Shown: one piece after another, positions 1 through 9,682 of the stretch | Layout of the letters: each line of letters begins with the position of its first letter | Numbering within the stretch: position 1 is the stretch's first letter | Origin: Natronobiforma cellulositropha | Lineage (GTDB): Archaea; Halobacteriota; Halobacteria; Halobacteriales; Natrialbaceae | Direction: 5' to 3' | DNA: 64,000 nt | Assembly: GCF_025629245.1 (NCBI RefSeq) | Contig: NZ_JANZXN010000015.1 | Coordinates: 228,614 to 292,613 of the forward strand | Notes under the pieces: generated by a model | Databases searched by the model: none | The model's input: the letters and a program-made list of their open reading frames with translations, nothing else | Told to the model about the DNA's origin: nothing | Translations under genes and position numbers: made by a program

Positions 1-477
1 CAGGCTCCGGTGGAGGCGGCGGGCGATGAGGGCCACGGGCACCAGCGTCACCAGCAGGAACACGAGGTGGTAGACCCAGGCGGCGGCGACGTTCTCGACC
101 ATCGGGACGAGCGCGGGGGCGAAGCCCTGGTAGGCGACCAGTAGCGCGACGAAGACGAAGAGGTACTTCGCGATGGCACCGGTGTCCTCGACGACGCGTT
201 GCGGACCCTCGAGACTGTCGGCGACGAGCGCTTCGACGCGGCCCGCGACGGCGAGGAGACCACCGGCGACGAGGTAGGTCCCGAGGGCGAGTAAGACAGC
301 ACTGACCGAGATTTCGAAGCCGCCGAACAGCACCTCGAGCCCCGGTAACAGCGAGACGAGGCCGAGCAGGACGAGGCCGCCGACGGCGATCAGGGCGATA
401 CGAACGAGGGGATAGATGTGGCTCTCTTCGAGTGCGGGCGAGAACGCGATCGTGTCGTTGTCATCACTCATAGTCAT
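1..477 (-). CDS. Membrane protein, 3' end beyond window
   Basis: The frame is open for 159 codons from an ATG at 477 (or an in-frame ATG at 471) to the window edge, so the C-terminus is missing. The product begins MTMSDDNDTIAFSP and then has hydrophobic segments near residues 25-45, 58-78, 105-125 and 132-152, which indicates a multi-pass membrane protein. A TATA-like element on the minus strand near 500-508 lies 25-30 bp before the start, which fits a leaderless transcript. I do not recognise a characterised family; it resembles conserved haloarchaeal membrane proteins of unknown role. Confidence 0.75.
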   Translation of the reverse strand, partial: MTMSDDNDTIAFSPALEESHIYPLVRIALIAVGGLVLLGLVSLLPGLEVLFGGFEISVSAVLLALGTYLVAGGLLAVAGRVEALVADSLEGPQRVVEDTGAIAKYLFVFVALLVAYQGFAPALVPMVENVAAAWVYHLVFLLVTLVPVALIARRLHRSL

Positions 478-664
478 CGTTGGGCTAACGTGGTAGCGAC
501 CATAAGTTTCCCGGTGGCGTGACGATCGAAGCGGGGAGAAGCGGTGGACGGATTGGAGGTTTGGCGATTGATGTCGGAACTCTATAGTATCAATAGCGAT
601 AGCTGTATTGTGAACAGGGAAGTCACGGTTCGTGAACATTCATTATATTTCGTCGGTTCAGTAT

Positions 665-673
665 CTTTTAATA
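665..673 (+). promoter_or_regulatory. TATA box of the transducer gene
   Basis: TTTTAATAT lies 23-31 bp before the ATG at 696, the usual position for a leaderless haloarchaeal promoter. A second AT-rich element (CATTATATTT, 641-650) lies further upstream. The rest of 478-695 holds no gene that I can see. Confidence 0.5.
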
Positions 674-695
674 TCTCGGCCACTCTTCCTCTGGC

Positions 696-2996
696 ATGGC
701 GAATATCGATCGGTTCGTCCCGGACGTGATTAGTACCAGCTATTCAAGAAAACTGATAATATTGTTGTTCGTAGTCGTTCTTTGTATTTCAGCTATCGGA
801 TTGGCGATTTATACTCAGACGAGTTCCGCACTCGAGGAGGACACACAACAACAGATCAACCAGTCGACGCTGTTGCAGGCGGAGACGTTGACCGAGTGGG
901 TCGACCGGATGACCTACCAGACGCAGTCGCTCTCTGAGACCGCTGCGTTGACCGACGGAGCGAACCACGAGATACGGGGCGCGCTCTCGAACGCCGATGG
1001 GAACTCCCACGAGAGTGTTACCGCGGTCCACTACATCGAGACTGGATCGTACGAAATCCTCGAGAGCAGCAATACGAGCGCAACGGGCGTCGCGTTCTCG
1101 GAGTACGACGTCCGGTGGGCCGAGCAGGGACTCGAGTTCGACAACACATCACACACCCAGTTCACCACGCCGTTCGAGGATCCGGTGACCGGAGAGCAGT
1201 CCATCGCGTTCGTCAGCCCCGTCGACGGTGATTCCGGCCACGCAGTGATGTTCGTCGTCGACCTGATCGACTACTCGAGCTTGCTGATGCGTCCCTCCGA
1301 CGACGAGGGCTCACACACGTTCGTCGCCAACTCCGAGGGGACCGTCGTGATGAGCCACCACACGCACAGCATCGGTGACCAGAACATGGGTCAGGACGAG
1401 TTCGAAGCACAGTCCCCGCCGGTACTCGCCGCGCTCGACGGCGTCACCGGCTACGAAGAGATGGAGATGCACGGCCACGGCGAGGAGATGGCGATGGGCT
1501 TTACCCGCATCGAGGGGACCGACTGGGTCGTTATGACCCACATCCCAACAGAGGCCGCCTACTCGCTCCAGGGGACGATCGAGAACTCGGTGATCGCGCT
1601 CGTCCTCGTCTCCGTGCTCGGGCTCGGCGCGATCGGCGTCGTCATCGGCCGCGACACCGCCGGTTCGCTCAACCACCTCTCGTCGAGAGCGCAGGAACTC
1701 GAGCAGGGTAACTTAGAGACCGAACTCTCAACGACGCGCCGGGACGAGATCGGCACCCTCTACGCGGCCTTCGAGAGCATGCGCGTCTCCCTGCGCGAGA
1801 CGATCACCGAAGCGGAGGCCGCACGCGAGCAGGCGATCCACCGCGAACGCGAACTCGCCGAACTCGCGAAACAGCTCGAGGAAGAGGCGAGCGTCGTGAT
1901 GGCCGACGCCGCCGACGGCGACCTCACCGAGCGGATGTCGGTCGAGGGCGACAACGAGGCGATGAGCCAGGTCGTCACCGAGTACAACGAGATGATGTCC
2001 GGTATCGAGGGCACTGTCGAGGAGCTGAAACACTTCGCGACCGACGTTGCCGCCCACAGCGAGCAGATGACCGCGAGCGTCGAAGAGGTCGAGGCAGCGA
2101 GCGAGCAGGTGACGAAGTCCGTCCAGGAGATCTCCTCGCACACCGACCACCAGCACGCGACGTTCCAGCAGGTCGAAGCCGAGATGGGCTCGATTGCCGC
2201 GATGACCGACGACATCGCCTCGCTCTCACAGACCGTCACCGAGGCCGCAGAGCAGACCGCAGACACCGGCAGCGACGGTCGCGTTGCCGCCCGCGAGGTG
2301 AAAGAAGCCATTGCCCGCATCGACGCGGAGTCTCAGGAGACCATCGACGAGATCGAGAAGCTCCAGGCCGAGATGGACCGCATCGAGGCGATGGCGGAGT
2401 TCATCTCCGAGGTCGCCACCCAGACGAACGTCCTCGCACTGAACGCGAACATCGAAGCGACGCGCACCTCGAGTGAGTCCGACGGCTTCAGCGCCGTCGC
2501 AGGCGAGGTCAAGTCGCTCGCGAGCGACGCGAAAGACTCCGCACAGAAGATCGAGACCGTCGTCGGCTCGATCCAGGAGCAGATGGGACGGACCGCGACG
2601 GAAGTCGAACAGACGCGTGCAGAGATCGACGCCAGCGCGAAGACGATCGACGAGGCCAGCACGGCACTCGAGGAGATCGCCGAGCACGCGGATACGACCC
2701 ACGAGGGCGTCCGCGAGATCGCGAGTCTGACCCAGCAGCAGGCGAGTTCGACCCAGGAGGTCACGGAGATGGTCGTCGACGCCTCGACGATCAGCGACAA
2801 GGTGAGCGAGGAAGCCGAGACGGTCGCCGCGGCGGCCGAAGAACAGACGAGTTCGCTCCACGAGGTCAGCCACAGCGCGAACGACCTCGCGGGTGAGGCC
2901 CACTCGCTGCAGTTCTCGCTCGATCAGTTCGAGACGGACGCCGACCTCGATGGAGAGACCGACGAGGAGCGGCCACCGCAGATCAGTTCGGACTGA
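696..2996 (+). CDS. Methyl-accepting chemotaxis transducer
   Basis: This 766-residue haloarchaeal transducer (Htr type) would sense a signal outside the cell and control CheA and the archaellum. It has TM1 near residues 19-39, an extracellular sensor region of about 255 residues with the pattern of a dCache domain, TM2 near 298-318, a HAMP domain (about 320-372), a second HAMP-like stretch (about 400-450) and a long coiled-coil signalling domain. The signalling tip is near 568-615 (NVLALNANIEATR, then FSAVAGEVKSLA). It stands alone with no che or arl genes nearby, so its ligand cannot be read from context. Confidence 0.93.
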   Translation: MANIDRFVPDVISTSYSRKLIILLFVVVLCISAIGLAIYTQTSSALEEDTQQQINQSTLLQAETLTEWVDRMTYQTQSLSETAALTDGANHEIRGALSNADGNSHESVTAVHYIETGSYEILESSNTSATGVAFSEYDVRWAEQGLEFDNTSHTQFTTPFEDPVTGEQSIAFVSPVDGDSGHAVMFVVDLIDYSSLLMRPSDDEGSHTFVANSEGTVVMSHHTHSIGDQNMGQDEFEAQSPPVLAALDGVTGYEEMEMHGHGEEMAMGFTRIEGTDWVVMTHIPTEAAYSLQGTIENSVIALVLVSVLGLGAIGVVIGRDTAGSLNHLSSRAQELEQGNLETELSTTRRDEIGTLYAAFESMRVSLRETITEAEAAREQAIHRERELAELAKQLEEEASVVMADAADGDLTERMSVEGDNEAMSQVVTEYNEMMSGIEGTVEELKHFATDVAAHSEQMTASVEEVEAASEQVTKSVQEISSHTDHQHATFQQVEAEMGSIAAMTDDIASLSQTVTEAAEQTADTGSDGRVAAREVKEAIARIDAESQETIDEIEKLQAEMDRIEAMAEFISEVATQTNVLALNANIEATRTSSESDGFSAVAGEVKSLASDAKDSAQKIETVVGSIQEQMGRTATEVEQTRAEIDASAKTIDEASTALEEIAEHADTTHEGVREIASLTQQQASSTQEVTEMVVDASTISDKVSEEAETVAAAAEEQTSSLHEVSHSANDLAGEAHSLQFSLDQFETDADLDGETDEERPPQISSD

Positions 2997-3094
2997 ACGC
3001 ACCGCCACCGGCGGGTGGGGTGCGATCCGGTCGCCGACTGGCCGAACAGTGATATACTCACACGGCCCAGTGAGAGACAACGGCTATTCCGGCA

Positions 3095-5743
3095 ATGACG
3101 AGGAACTACGATCACGCAGAGGCGCAGGAGTTCTGGCAGTACATGTGGCGCAACGAGAACGTCTTCACCCTCGAGTCCGACGTCGAGGACCCGACGTACG
3201 TCCTCGGCATGTTCCCGTACACGTCGGGGACGCTCCACATGGGTCACATCCGAAACTACGCGATCACCGACGCCTACGCCCGTTACCGCAGGATGAGCGG
3301 CGACGACGTGCTCCACCCGATGGGGTGGGACGCCTTCGGCTTACCGGCCGAAAACGCGGCGTACGAACGCTATACCGACCCCCAGTCGTGGACGAAGGCG
3401 TGTATCTCGCGGATGCGCGACGAACTCGAGACGATGGGCTTTGGCTACGACTGGTCGCGCGAGATCACGACGTGTGAGCCGTCGTACTACCGGTGGAACC
3501 AGTGGCTCTTCCGGCGCTTTTACGAGGCCGGACTCGTCGAGTACGAAGCGGCGATGGTCAACTGGTGTCCGGACTGTGAGACGGTGCTGGCGGAGGCCCA
3601 GGTCGAGACAGGAGACGGACACCGACGCTGCTGGCGCTGTGAGACGCCGGTGTCGCGTCGCGAACTCGACCAGTGGTTCTTCACGATCACCGACTACGCC
3701 GACGAACTCGTCGACGGTCTCGACGACCTCGAGGGCTGGCCCGACGGCGTCACGGAGATCCAACGCAACTGGATCGGTCGCCAGGAGGGCGCACACGTGC
3801 GCTTCGAGGTGGTCACCGCCGACGGGGACGCCACGCCCGTGGAGGTGTTCACCACCCGCCCGGAGACGGTCTACGGTGCGACCTACGTCGCGCTCTCGCC
3901 GGGCCACGACCTCGTCTCGAAGCTCTCGAGCGACGGCGACCTCGCCACGTACGTCGAGGACGTCTACGGCCGCAGCGCCGCCGAGGTCGGCTACAGTGGC
4001 CGACTGACGGACGCGCGAGCGATCCACCCGCTCACCGGCGAGGAACTGCCGGTCTACGTCGCCCCGTACGTCCTCGAGGACGTCGGGACGGGTGCGGTGA
4101 TGGGTGTTCCCGCACACAACGAACGCGACCACGCCTTCGCCAGCGAGCACGACCTGCCGGCCGTCTCGGTGATCGATACCGACGGCGCACCGAGTGAGGG
4201 CGCGTTCACCGGGGAGGGAACGCTGACGCGAAGCGGCGAGTTCGACGGACTCGAGAGTCCGGTCGCGCGCGAGCGACTGCTCGAGGAGGTCGACGCCATC
4301 GACGAGGCGGTCACCTACCGGCTGCGTGACTGGCTGATCTCGAGACAGCGCTACTGGGGGACGCCGATTCCGATCGTCCACTGCGACGACTGTGGGCACG
4401 TCCTCGTCCCCGAAGAGGAACTCCCCGTCGAACTGCCGCCGTTCGTCCAGACGACCGGCAACCCCCTTGCAGAGAGCGAGAAGTTCCTCGAGACGACCTG
4501 TCCCGACTGTGGCGGTCCCGCAACGCGCGAGACGGACACGATGGACACCTTCGTCGACTCCTCGTGGTACTTCCTGCGATTCCTCTCGCCCGACCTCGAG
4601 GACGCGCCGTTCGACACCGAGCGTGCGAACGCCTGGCTCCCCATCGACGTCTACGTCGGCGGGGACGAACACGCGACCTTGCACCTGCTCTACCTGCGCT
4701 TTTTCACCAAGGCACTCGCAGACCTCGGCTTACTCGAGCACCGGGAACCGGTCGAACGCCTCGTCAACCAGGGGACGGTCCTCCACGGTGGTGAGAAGAT
4801 GTCGAAGTCGACGGGCAACGTCGTCTCACCCCACGAGTACGGCTCCGAGACGACGCGGCTGTTCTTGCTCTCGGCCGCCCACCCCGAACAGGACTTCGAG
4901 TGGACGACCAACCGCGTTGGCTCGACCTACGACTTCCAGCAGACGCTCTTCTCGATGGTCGTCGACGCCGTCGAGGGACCGACGGGGCGGAGCGACCGCG
5001 CCCCGCAGGACGCCTACGTCGAGCGTGAGATCGATCGCACCATCGCCGCCGTCACCGTCGAATACGAGCGCTTTCGGTTCCACCGCGCGCTCTCGGAGAT
5101 CCGTCGCCTCGCCCGACTGTTGCGCCGCTACGCCGGCTACGAGACCCCACACGAAGCGGTCCACCGGCGCGGCCTGCGCACGCTCACCGCACTCATCGCG
5201 CCGATGGCACCCCACCTCGGCGAGGAGTGCTGGAACAAACTCCGCGGTGACGGCCTGGTCGTCACCGCCCCGTGGCCCGAATCGGACAGCCAGATCGACT
5301 ACCCGCGACTCGAGCGCCGCCTCGTCGAGCGCACCGTCGACGACGTGCGCGACATCACGAGCGTCGTCGACATCGAGAACCCCACCACGATCGACGTGGT
5401 GGTCGCCCCCGAGTGGAAGTACCGGGCCCACCGGATCGCTCTCGAGTGCGCCGACGGTGATGGCGACGGACGGGTCCCGATGGCGGAGGTCGTCGAGGCG
5501 ATCCTCGACGACGCGTTGGTCGCCCAGCACGACGACGCCGAGCGCCACGCGGCCGAACTCGCGGGGCGACGGGCGGAACTCGACCCGACGCTCGAGCGCG
5601 AGCGCGAACTCGAGATTCTGACGCAGGCGAGTTGGCTCCTCGAAGACGAGTTCGGCGCGTCCGTGATCGTCCGGCGGGGGACCGACGACGAGGACCTCAC
5701 CGCGCGGGCGAGACCCGGAAAGCCAGCGATTCACATCGCCTAA
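3095..5743 (+). CDS. leuS: Leucyl-tRNA synthetase, bacterial type
   Basis: This 882-residue class I synthetase charges tRNA-Leu. The HIGH-type motif (LHMGHIRN) is near residue 46, followed by GWDAFGLPAENAA. The CP1 editing domain carries TTRPETVYG (about 252) and GTGAVMGVPAHNERD, so the threonine-rich and aspartate editing residues look intact. LISRQRYWG and KMSKS (about 568) complete the active site. These are bacterial-type LeuRS motifs, which is known for haloarchaea. Some Natrialba-type genomes encode two such enzymes with different roles; this copy has no obvious degeneration and is probably the housekeeping one. A weak TATA-like stretch lies near 3050-3058. Confidence 0.96.
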   Translation: MTRNYDHAEAQEFWQYMWRNENVFTLESDVEDPTYVLGMFPYTSGTLHMGHIRNYAITDAYARYRRMSGDDVLHPMGWDAFGLPAENAAYERYTDPQSWTKACISRMRDELETMGFGYDWSREITTCEPSYYRWNQWLFRRFYEAGLVEYEAAMVNWCPDCETVLAEAQVETGDGHRRCWRCETPVSRRELDQWFFTITDYADELVDGLDDLEGWPDGVTEIQRNWIGRQEGAHVRFEVVTADGDATPVEVFTTRPETVYGATYVALSPGHDLVSKLSSDGDLATYVEDVYGRSAAEVGYSGRLTDARAIHPLTGEELPVYVAPYVLEDVGTGAVMGVPAHNERDHAFASEHDLPAVSVIDTDGAPSEGAFTGEGTLTRSGEFDGLESPVARERLLEEVDAIDEAVTYRLRDWLISRQRYWGTPIPIVHCDDCGHVLVPEEELPVELPPFVQTTGNPLAESEKFLETTCPDCGGPATRETDTMDTFVDSSWYFLRFLSPDLEDAPFDTERANAWLPIDVYVGGDEHATLHLLYLRFFTKALADLGLLEHREPVERLVNQGTVLHGGEKMSKSTGNVVSPHEYGSETTRLFLLSAAHPEQDFEWTTNRVGSTYDFQQTLFSMVVDAVEGPTGRSDRAPQDAYVEREIDRTIAAVTVEYERFRFHRALSEIRRLARLLRRYAGYETPHEAVHRRGLRTLTALIAPMAPHLGEECWNKLRGDGLVVTAPWPESDSQIDYPRLERRLVERTVDDVRDITSVVDIENPTTIDVVVAPEWKYRAHRIALECADGDGDGRVPMAEVVEAILDDALVAQHDDAERHAAELAGRRAELDPTLERERELEILTQASWLLEDEFGASVIVRRGTDDEDLTARARPGKPAIHIA

Positions 5744-5766
5744 CGGCCGTCTTCGACGGCTCGGCC

Positions 5767-5796
5767 CCTTCCGCCGTCCGAACGGACGCCTGAAGG
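5767..5796 (+). terminator. Imperfect hairpin after leuS
   Basis: The arms run CCTTC to CGTCCG and CGGACG to GAAGG around a central AA, with about 11 of 14 positions paired. It begins 23 bp after the leuS stop. There is no long T tract, so it may be an mRNA-end structure rather than a true terminator. Confidence 0.3.
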
Positions 5797-5913
5797 CGGT
5801 TTCCGGATGGCATAAATAACACTTCGTAATCGAAGCCCCCCTTTCCGTCTGCGGTAGTATCTGTCGGCGATAGAAGGATAGGCTTATGCCTGACGTCCAT
5901 AAAGTCGATTCGT

Positions 5914-6186
5914 ATGGAAGAGGGGGGCGACCGGGTCGATTCGTGGCACCATAGGACACCCAGTCAGGCGGTCATCGAAGCGGTCGCCGACGCCGAGGGC
6001 GTGGCACCGACTGATCTCTGTCCACCCACCTACGAGTCACTCCACGACGTCGTCGATCCGTCGGCGCTCGACGACCTCTTCGCCCCCCGCCACAACGGCA
6101 TTCCACGCGGCAACGGACGTATTACGTTCCAGTTCTGCGGGTACACCGTCATGGTGACCGGCGACGGCAACGTCACTCTCGAGTGA
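5914..6186 (+). CDS. HalOD1 output-domain protein
   Basis: This 90-residue acidic protein shows the whole pattern of the haloarchaeal output domain HalOD1: an N-terminal helix (AVIEAVADAEGV), a PPTYESLHDVVDPSALDDLF core and a final FQFCGYTVMVTGDGNVTL hairpin. HalOD1 occurs alone or fused to receiver and PAS domains, and its biochemical role is unknown. The TATA-like GCTTATGCC at about 5882-5890 is roughly 25-30 bp before the ATG, which supports this start. Confidence 0.9.
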   Translation: MEEGGDRVDSWHHRTPSQAVIEAVADAEGVAPTDLCPPTYESLHDVVDPSALDDLFAPRHNGIPRGNGRITFQFCGYTVMVTGDGNVTLE

Positions 6187-6257
6187 CCTGACACTCTCGT
6201 GTGCACACATGTCGCACACGGAAAGACTCTTTTCTACCAAGGCAGAACTACGCTACG

Positions 6258-7160
6258 ATGGAACGCCACTACGACGTCCTCGGTGTCACGCCGGAGGCGG
6301 ACCGGGCCGACGTTCGACTGGCCTATCGGGCGTTGTTGAAGGAGTGTCACCCCGACCAGGGTGGCTCCCGCCTCGAGTTCCTCCGACTCAAGCGCGCCTA
6401 CGAGGCGATCACCGGCGAGCGTGCGCCGGAGGAGGGCGAGACGGACGGCGGGGCGGTGCCGAGCGGCCAGCTCGGTGCGGGTACCGACCCGACGTTCGAG
6501 CCGTCACCACGGCCGCGAGACCGACCGGGTGGAACCGGAGCCGGGCTGCGAAACGAGGGCGAGTTACTGAGCGTGACGTTGGTCGGACTGGTCCCGGACT
6601 TACAGCTCCGGTCGATCGTCTCGGGTCGGCTCAGCCCGTCGCTACAGCGAGCCGTTGCGTTCTTCGAAGTCGAGAACGTATCCGACCGAACTCTCGAGTG
6701 GTCGGGTCGCTCGAACACGAGTTTCATCGGCGACGACGGCTTTCTCTACGAAGGGGCGAACATTCTGCGGCCACACGCAGACTCGCTACCGTCACCGTGG
6801 TGTGTGACCGACGTCGAACTCGAGCCCGGACGGGCGGTGAACGGCGTCGTCGTCGCCGGTGAGGTTCCGGACGGAACGGCCATCGACCGGGTCGTCTACA
6901 CCCAACACGCCACGAGCGAAGACGGGCGTGGGTCCGACGAGACCGAGCGGTACCTCTTCGAGATCAAACCGCGTATCCGGGACGCACTCGAGTACGTCCC
7001 GTTCGCGGTCGCCGACCCGGACGAGGCGAGCGAACGCCGCGCACGGTCGGCCGACGAGGCGAATGGAGCCGACGGGACCGACGAGGAGTCGCCGTCGTAT
7101 CGGATCGACGTCGAGTTCGACGGCGACAGTGACGGAGACGTCTCGTTCGACCTCGAGTGA
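6258..7160 (+). CDS. DnaJ-domain protein
   Basis: The 300-residue product starts with a J domain (MERHYDVLGVTPEADRADVR, with the diagnostic HPD in KECHPDQGG near residue 35). The rest, about 100-265, is a predicted beta-rich domain I do not recognise, followed by an acidic tail. It lacks the Gly/Phe and zinc-finger regions of true DnaJ, so it is a J-domain co-chaperone or adaptor that would recruit DnaK to an unknown client. I chose the ATG at 6258 because the J domain starts there; an upstream in-frame extension has no domain signal. Confidence 0.85.
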   Translation: MERHYDVLGVTPEADRADVRLAYRALLKECHPDQGGSRLEFLRLKRAYEAITGERAPEEGETDGGAVPSGQLGAGTDPTFEPSPRPRDRPGGTGAGLRNEGELLSVTLVGLVPDLQLRSIVSGRLSPSLQRAVAFFEVENVSDRTLEWSGRSNTSFIGDDGFLYEGANILRPHADSLPSPWCVTDVELEPGRAVNGVVVAGEVPDGTAIDRVVYTQHATSEDGRGSDETERYLFEIKPRIRDALEYVPFAVADPDEASERRARSADEANGADGTDEESPSYRIDVEFDGDSDGDVSFDLE

Positions 7161-7211
7161 GTCACGGACGAAGAGCAACACAGATACGGGTGCTGTCCTA
7201 ACGCTCGAGCG

Positions 7212-7820
7212 ATGGCTACTGCTGACGCGAGGCGACGAATTCGCGAGAACCTCCTCGGCGTGACGGTCGCGCTGACGCTCGTCGGATACGCACTGGTGAT
7301 CGGCACGTTCGCGCTCGACCTCCCGTTCTATCCGGAACTCACCGAGACGCAGGTGAACTGGCTGACCCACGCTATCGCGGTCATCAACGCCGCGACGACG
7401 GCGCTGCTCGTCCTGGGCTGGCACTGGATCCGCCAGAACGAGGTCGAGAAACACCGCTGGGCGATGGTCGGTGCGTTCGCGCTCATCTTGCTCTTTCTCG
7501 TCGTCTACCTGATCCGCGTCGGCGGCGGCGGAGAGAAGTACATCGACGACGTGTCGACCGCCGTGTGGGCTGCGTACATCGTCATGCTCGCCGTCCACAT
7601 CCTCCTCTCGATCGTCGCGGTTCCGGTCGTCCTCTACGCACTACTGCTCGGACTGACCCACACCCCGGCCGAGCTACGCCGGACTCCCCACGCCAGGGTC
7701 GGGCGTATCGCCGCCGCCTCGTGGATCCTGAGCCTCGTCCTCGGCGTCGTCACCTACCTGATGCTCAACCACATCTACGACTACCGCTTCGAGCCGTTGG
7801 CCGTATTCGGGCTGTGGTGA
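7212..7820 (+). CDS. DUF420 membrane protein
   Basis: The 202-residue protein has about five membrane helices and the family features of DUF420: NWLTHAIAVINAATTALLV, a conserved HRWAM loop (EVEKHRWAMVGAF), a later histidine in MLAVHILLSI and a C-terminal helix ending in LNHIYDYRF. DUF420 includes Bacillus YozB (CtaM), which is needed to mature haem-copper oxidases, so a role in oxidase assembly or haem handling is a reasonable inference. No oxidase gene is adjacent. It ends 14 bp before the convergent ABC permease. Confidence 0.85.
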   Translation: MATADARRRIRENLLGVTVALTLVGYALVIGTFALDLPFYPELTETQVNWLTHAIAVINAATTALLVLGWHWIRQNEVEKHRWAMVGAFALILLFLVVYLIRVGGGGEKYIDDVSTAVWAAYIVMLAVHILLSIVAVPVVLYALLLGLTHTPAELRRTPHARVGRIAAASWILSLVLGVVTYLMLNHIYDYRFEPLAVFGLW

Positions 7821-7833
7821 CCCGAGCGTCCGT

Positions 7834-8625
7834 TCACTCCGTCGCGGGAATCGAGCGTGCGCCGATCACGAAGAAGACGAGGGCGAACGCGCCGAGGACG
7901 AGCAGGTTCCCGAAGGCCGGATCCACGCCCGTCACCGACTCGAGCGTCCCCGAGACGCCGGTCTCAGCACCGGGGTAGCTCGCGGCCCTGACGCCGCGGG
8001 CGAAGTAGGTCAGCGGCGAGAGGTCGACCAGCGGGGCGAACCAGCCGGGAAGTTGTTCCAGGGTGACGAACGTCTCGGAGAGGAACAACAGCGGGAGACC
8101 GATGGCGTTGCTGGCGGCGACGGCTCCGTCCTGGGAGTCGGTGTAGCTGCCGATGATCGCCCCGACGCCACAGAAGCAGACGACACCGACGAGGACGTAC
8201 GCGAGCAACCAGACCGAGAGGGCGATCTCCGCTCCCGTCAGGGCGACGACCAACGCGAGGATGAGCAGGCCGGCGACGGCGATGATGACCGTGTTGACGA
8301 GCGTCTGTGAGAGCAACCACTCGCCGCGCGTCAGCGGCGTCGTCGCGAGTTTCTCGAAGCGGTTGCCCTCGCGGTGGCGCGCGACCTCGCTGCCGAGTCG
8401 CGACAGTGGCGTAAAGAGCACGACGACGGCGAGGTAGCCGGGCACGTAGTACGCAGGCGGTTCCGAGAACAGGCCGCCACCGCCGGGGTCGCTCCGGACG
8501 AGCGCCCCGAAGATGACGATCAGGATCACCGGGAAGAAGAAGGTGAAGAAGACCGCCGTCCGTCGGCGGGTGAACGAGCGCCAGTCGGCACTCGCCTGCG
8601 AGCGCACCCGAGTGAGACGAGTCAT
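7834..8625 (-). CDS. ABC-2 family transporter permease
   Basis: The 263-residue membrane subunit has six predicted helices, an N-terminal cytoplasmic segment and the ABC-2 pattern (RRTAVFFTFFFPVILIVIFG at the start, LSPLTYFARGVRA near the end). It pairs with the ATPase whose stop overlaps this start by 4 nt. Such two-gene exporters move drugs, lipids or polysaccharides; the substrate cannot be told. Confidence 0.92.
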   Translation of the reverse strand: MTRLTRVRSQASADWRSFTRRRTAVFFTFFFPVILIVIFGALVRSDPGGGGLFSEPPAYYVPGYLAVVVLFTPLSRLGSEVARHREGNRFEKLATTPLTRGEWLLSQTLVNTVIIAVAGLLILALVVALTGAEIALSVWLLAYVLVGVVCFCGVGAIIGSYTDSQDGAVAASNAIGLPLLFLSETFVTLEQLPGWFAPLVDLSPLTYFARGVRAASYPGAETGVSGTLESVTGVDPAFGNLLVLGAFALVFFVIGARSIPATE

Positions 8626-9626
8626 CGCTCCTCACCTCCGTCTCCAGTCTCGTCGCTCGAGCGTTCTGCCGGCCCGGTCGGGTCGGCCGTCCCCGCCGCT
8701 CGCGTCGCCAGCGCTTCGGTCTCACCAGCGAGCGCCAGGTAGACGTCCTCGAGGTCGGGTTCGGCCCACTCGAGACTGGTGTACTCGAGACCGCGCTCGG
8801 CCAGCGCGTCGACGACGCGGGCGATGTCAGCCGGTGAGACGTCGCGCACCAGCAGGTCGCTCTCGCGTGCATCGACCTCGACGGCGAACTCGAGTGCGGA
8901 CTCGAGGTCCGCGCGGATCGGCTCGAGGGTCTCGTCGGTCGCGAGCGAGACCGTGAGCGAACTCGGACCCGCGTGGGCGTCGATCAACGCCTCGGGCGTC
9001 CCGAGTGCAACGAGATCCCCGTCGGCGAGCAACCCGACTCGATCACCGAGGCGGGCGGCTTCGGCCATGTCGTGGGTCGTCAGCAGGACGGTCGTCCCCG
9101 CATCGGCGAGACCCTCGAGCAGTCGCCAGACGGTTCGACGGCCCGCGGGGTCGATGCCGGTCGTCGGCTCGTCGAGGACGAGCACTTCGGGGTCGTTGAC
9201 CAGCGCCGCGCCGACGCAGACGCGTCGTTGCTGGCCGCCCGAGAGGTTCTCGTAGCGGGTGTCGCCCGCCCCGGTGAGACCGACGTCCGCCAGAACCGTC
9301 TCGGGGTCGCGCGCCTCGTCGTAGAGTCCGGCGTAGTAGGCGAGTAACTCGCGGGCGCTCAGGCGCGGTTGCGGTGAGAACGCCTGGGGCAACACGCCGA
9401 TACGAGCGCGCTCGAGGTCGGTCGGCGCACGCTCGAGGACCCGAACGGCGCCCTCGTCGGGAACGGCCGTCCCGGTGAGCGTGCGAACGAGCGTCGTCTT
9501 CCCCGCGCCGTTTGGTCCGATGAGCGCGAAGACCTCCCCGCGTTCGACGGTCAGTGACACTCCCGAGAGGGCGACGGTGTCACCGTACGATTTCGTCAGG
9601 TTCGTCGCGTCGACCGCAGCGTCCAT
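8622..9626 (-). CDS. ABC-2 exporter ATP-binding protein
   Basis: The 334-residue DrrA/CcmA-like ATPase has Walker A GPNGAGKTT (about residue 38), signature LSGGQQRRV, Walker B VLVLDEPTTGID and the switch histidine in LLTTHDMAEA. After about residue 225 it carries the C-terminal extension typical of ABC-2 drug exporters. It is the first gene of the pair and overlaps the permease by 4 nt (ATGA), so the two are translationally coupled. Confidence 0.93.
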   Translation of the reverse strand: MDAAVDATNLTKSYGDTVALSGVSLTVERGEVFALIGPNGAGKTTLVRTLTGTAVPDEGAVRVLERAPTDLERARIGVLPQAFSPQPRLSARELLAYYAGLYDEARDPETVLADVGLTGAGDTRYENLSGGQQRRVCVGAALVNDPEVLVLDEPTTGIDPAGRRTVWRLLEGLADAGTTVLLTTHDMAEAARLGDRVGLLADGDLVALGTPEALIDAHAGPSSLTVSLATDETLEPIRADLESALEFAVEVDARESDLLVRDVSPADIARVVDALAERGLEYTSLEWAEPDLEDVYLALAGETEALATRAAGTADPTGPAERSSDETGDGGEER

Positions 9627-9682
9627 GTGCCGACGCTACCGACCGACCGCGCCTAAGCCGTTCGGTTCGCCGGCCGGGACGC

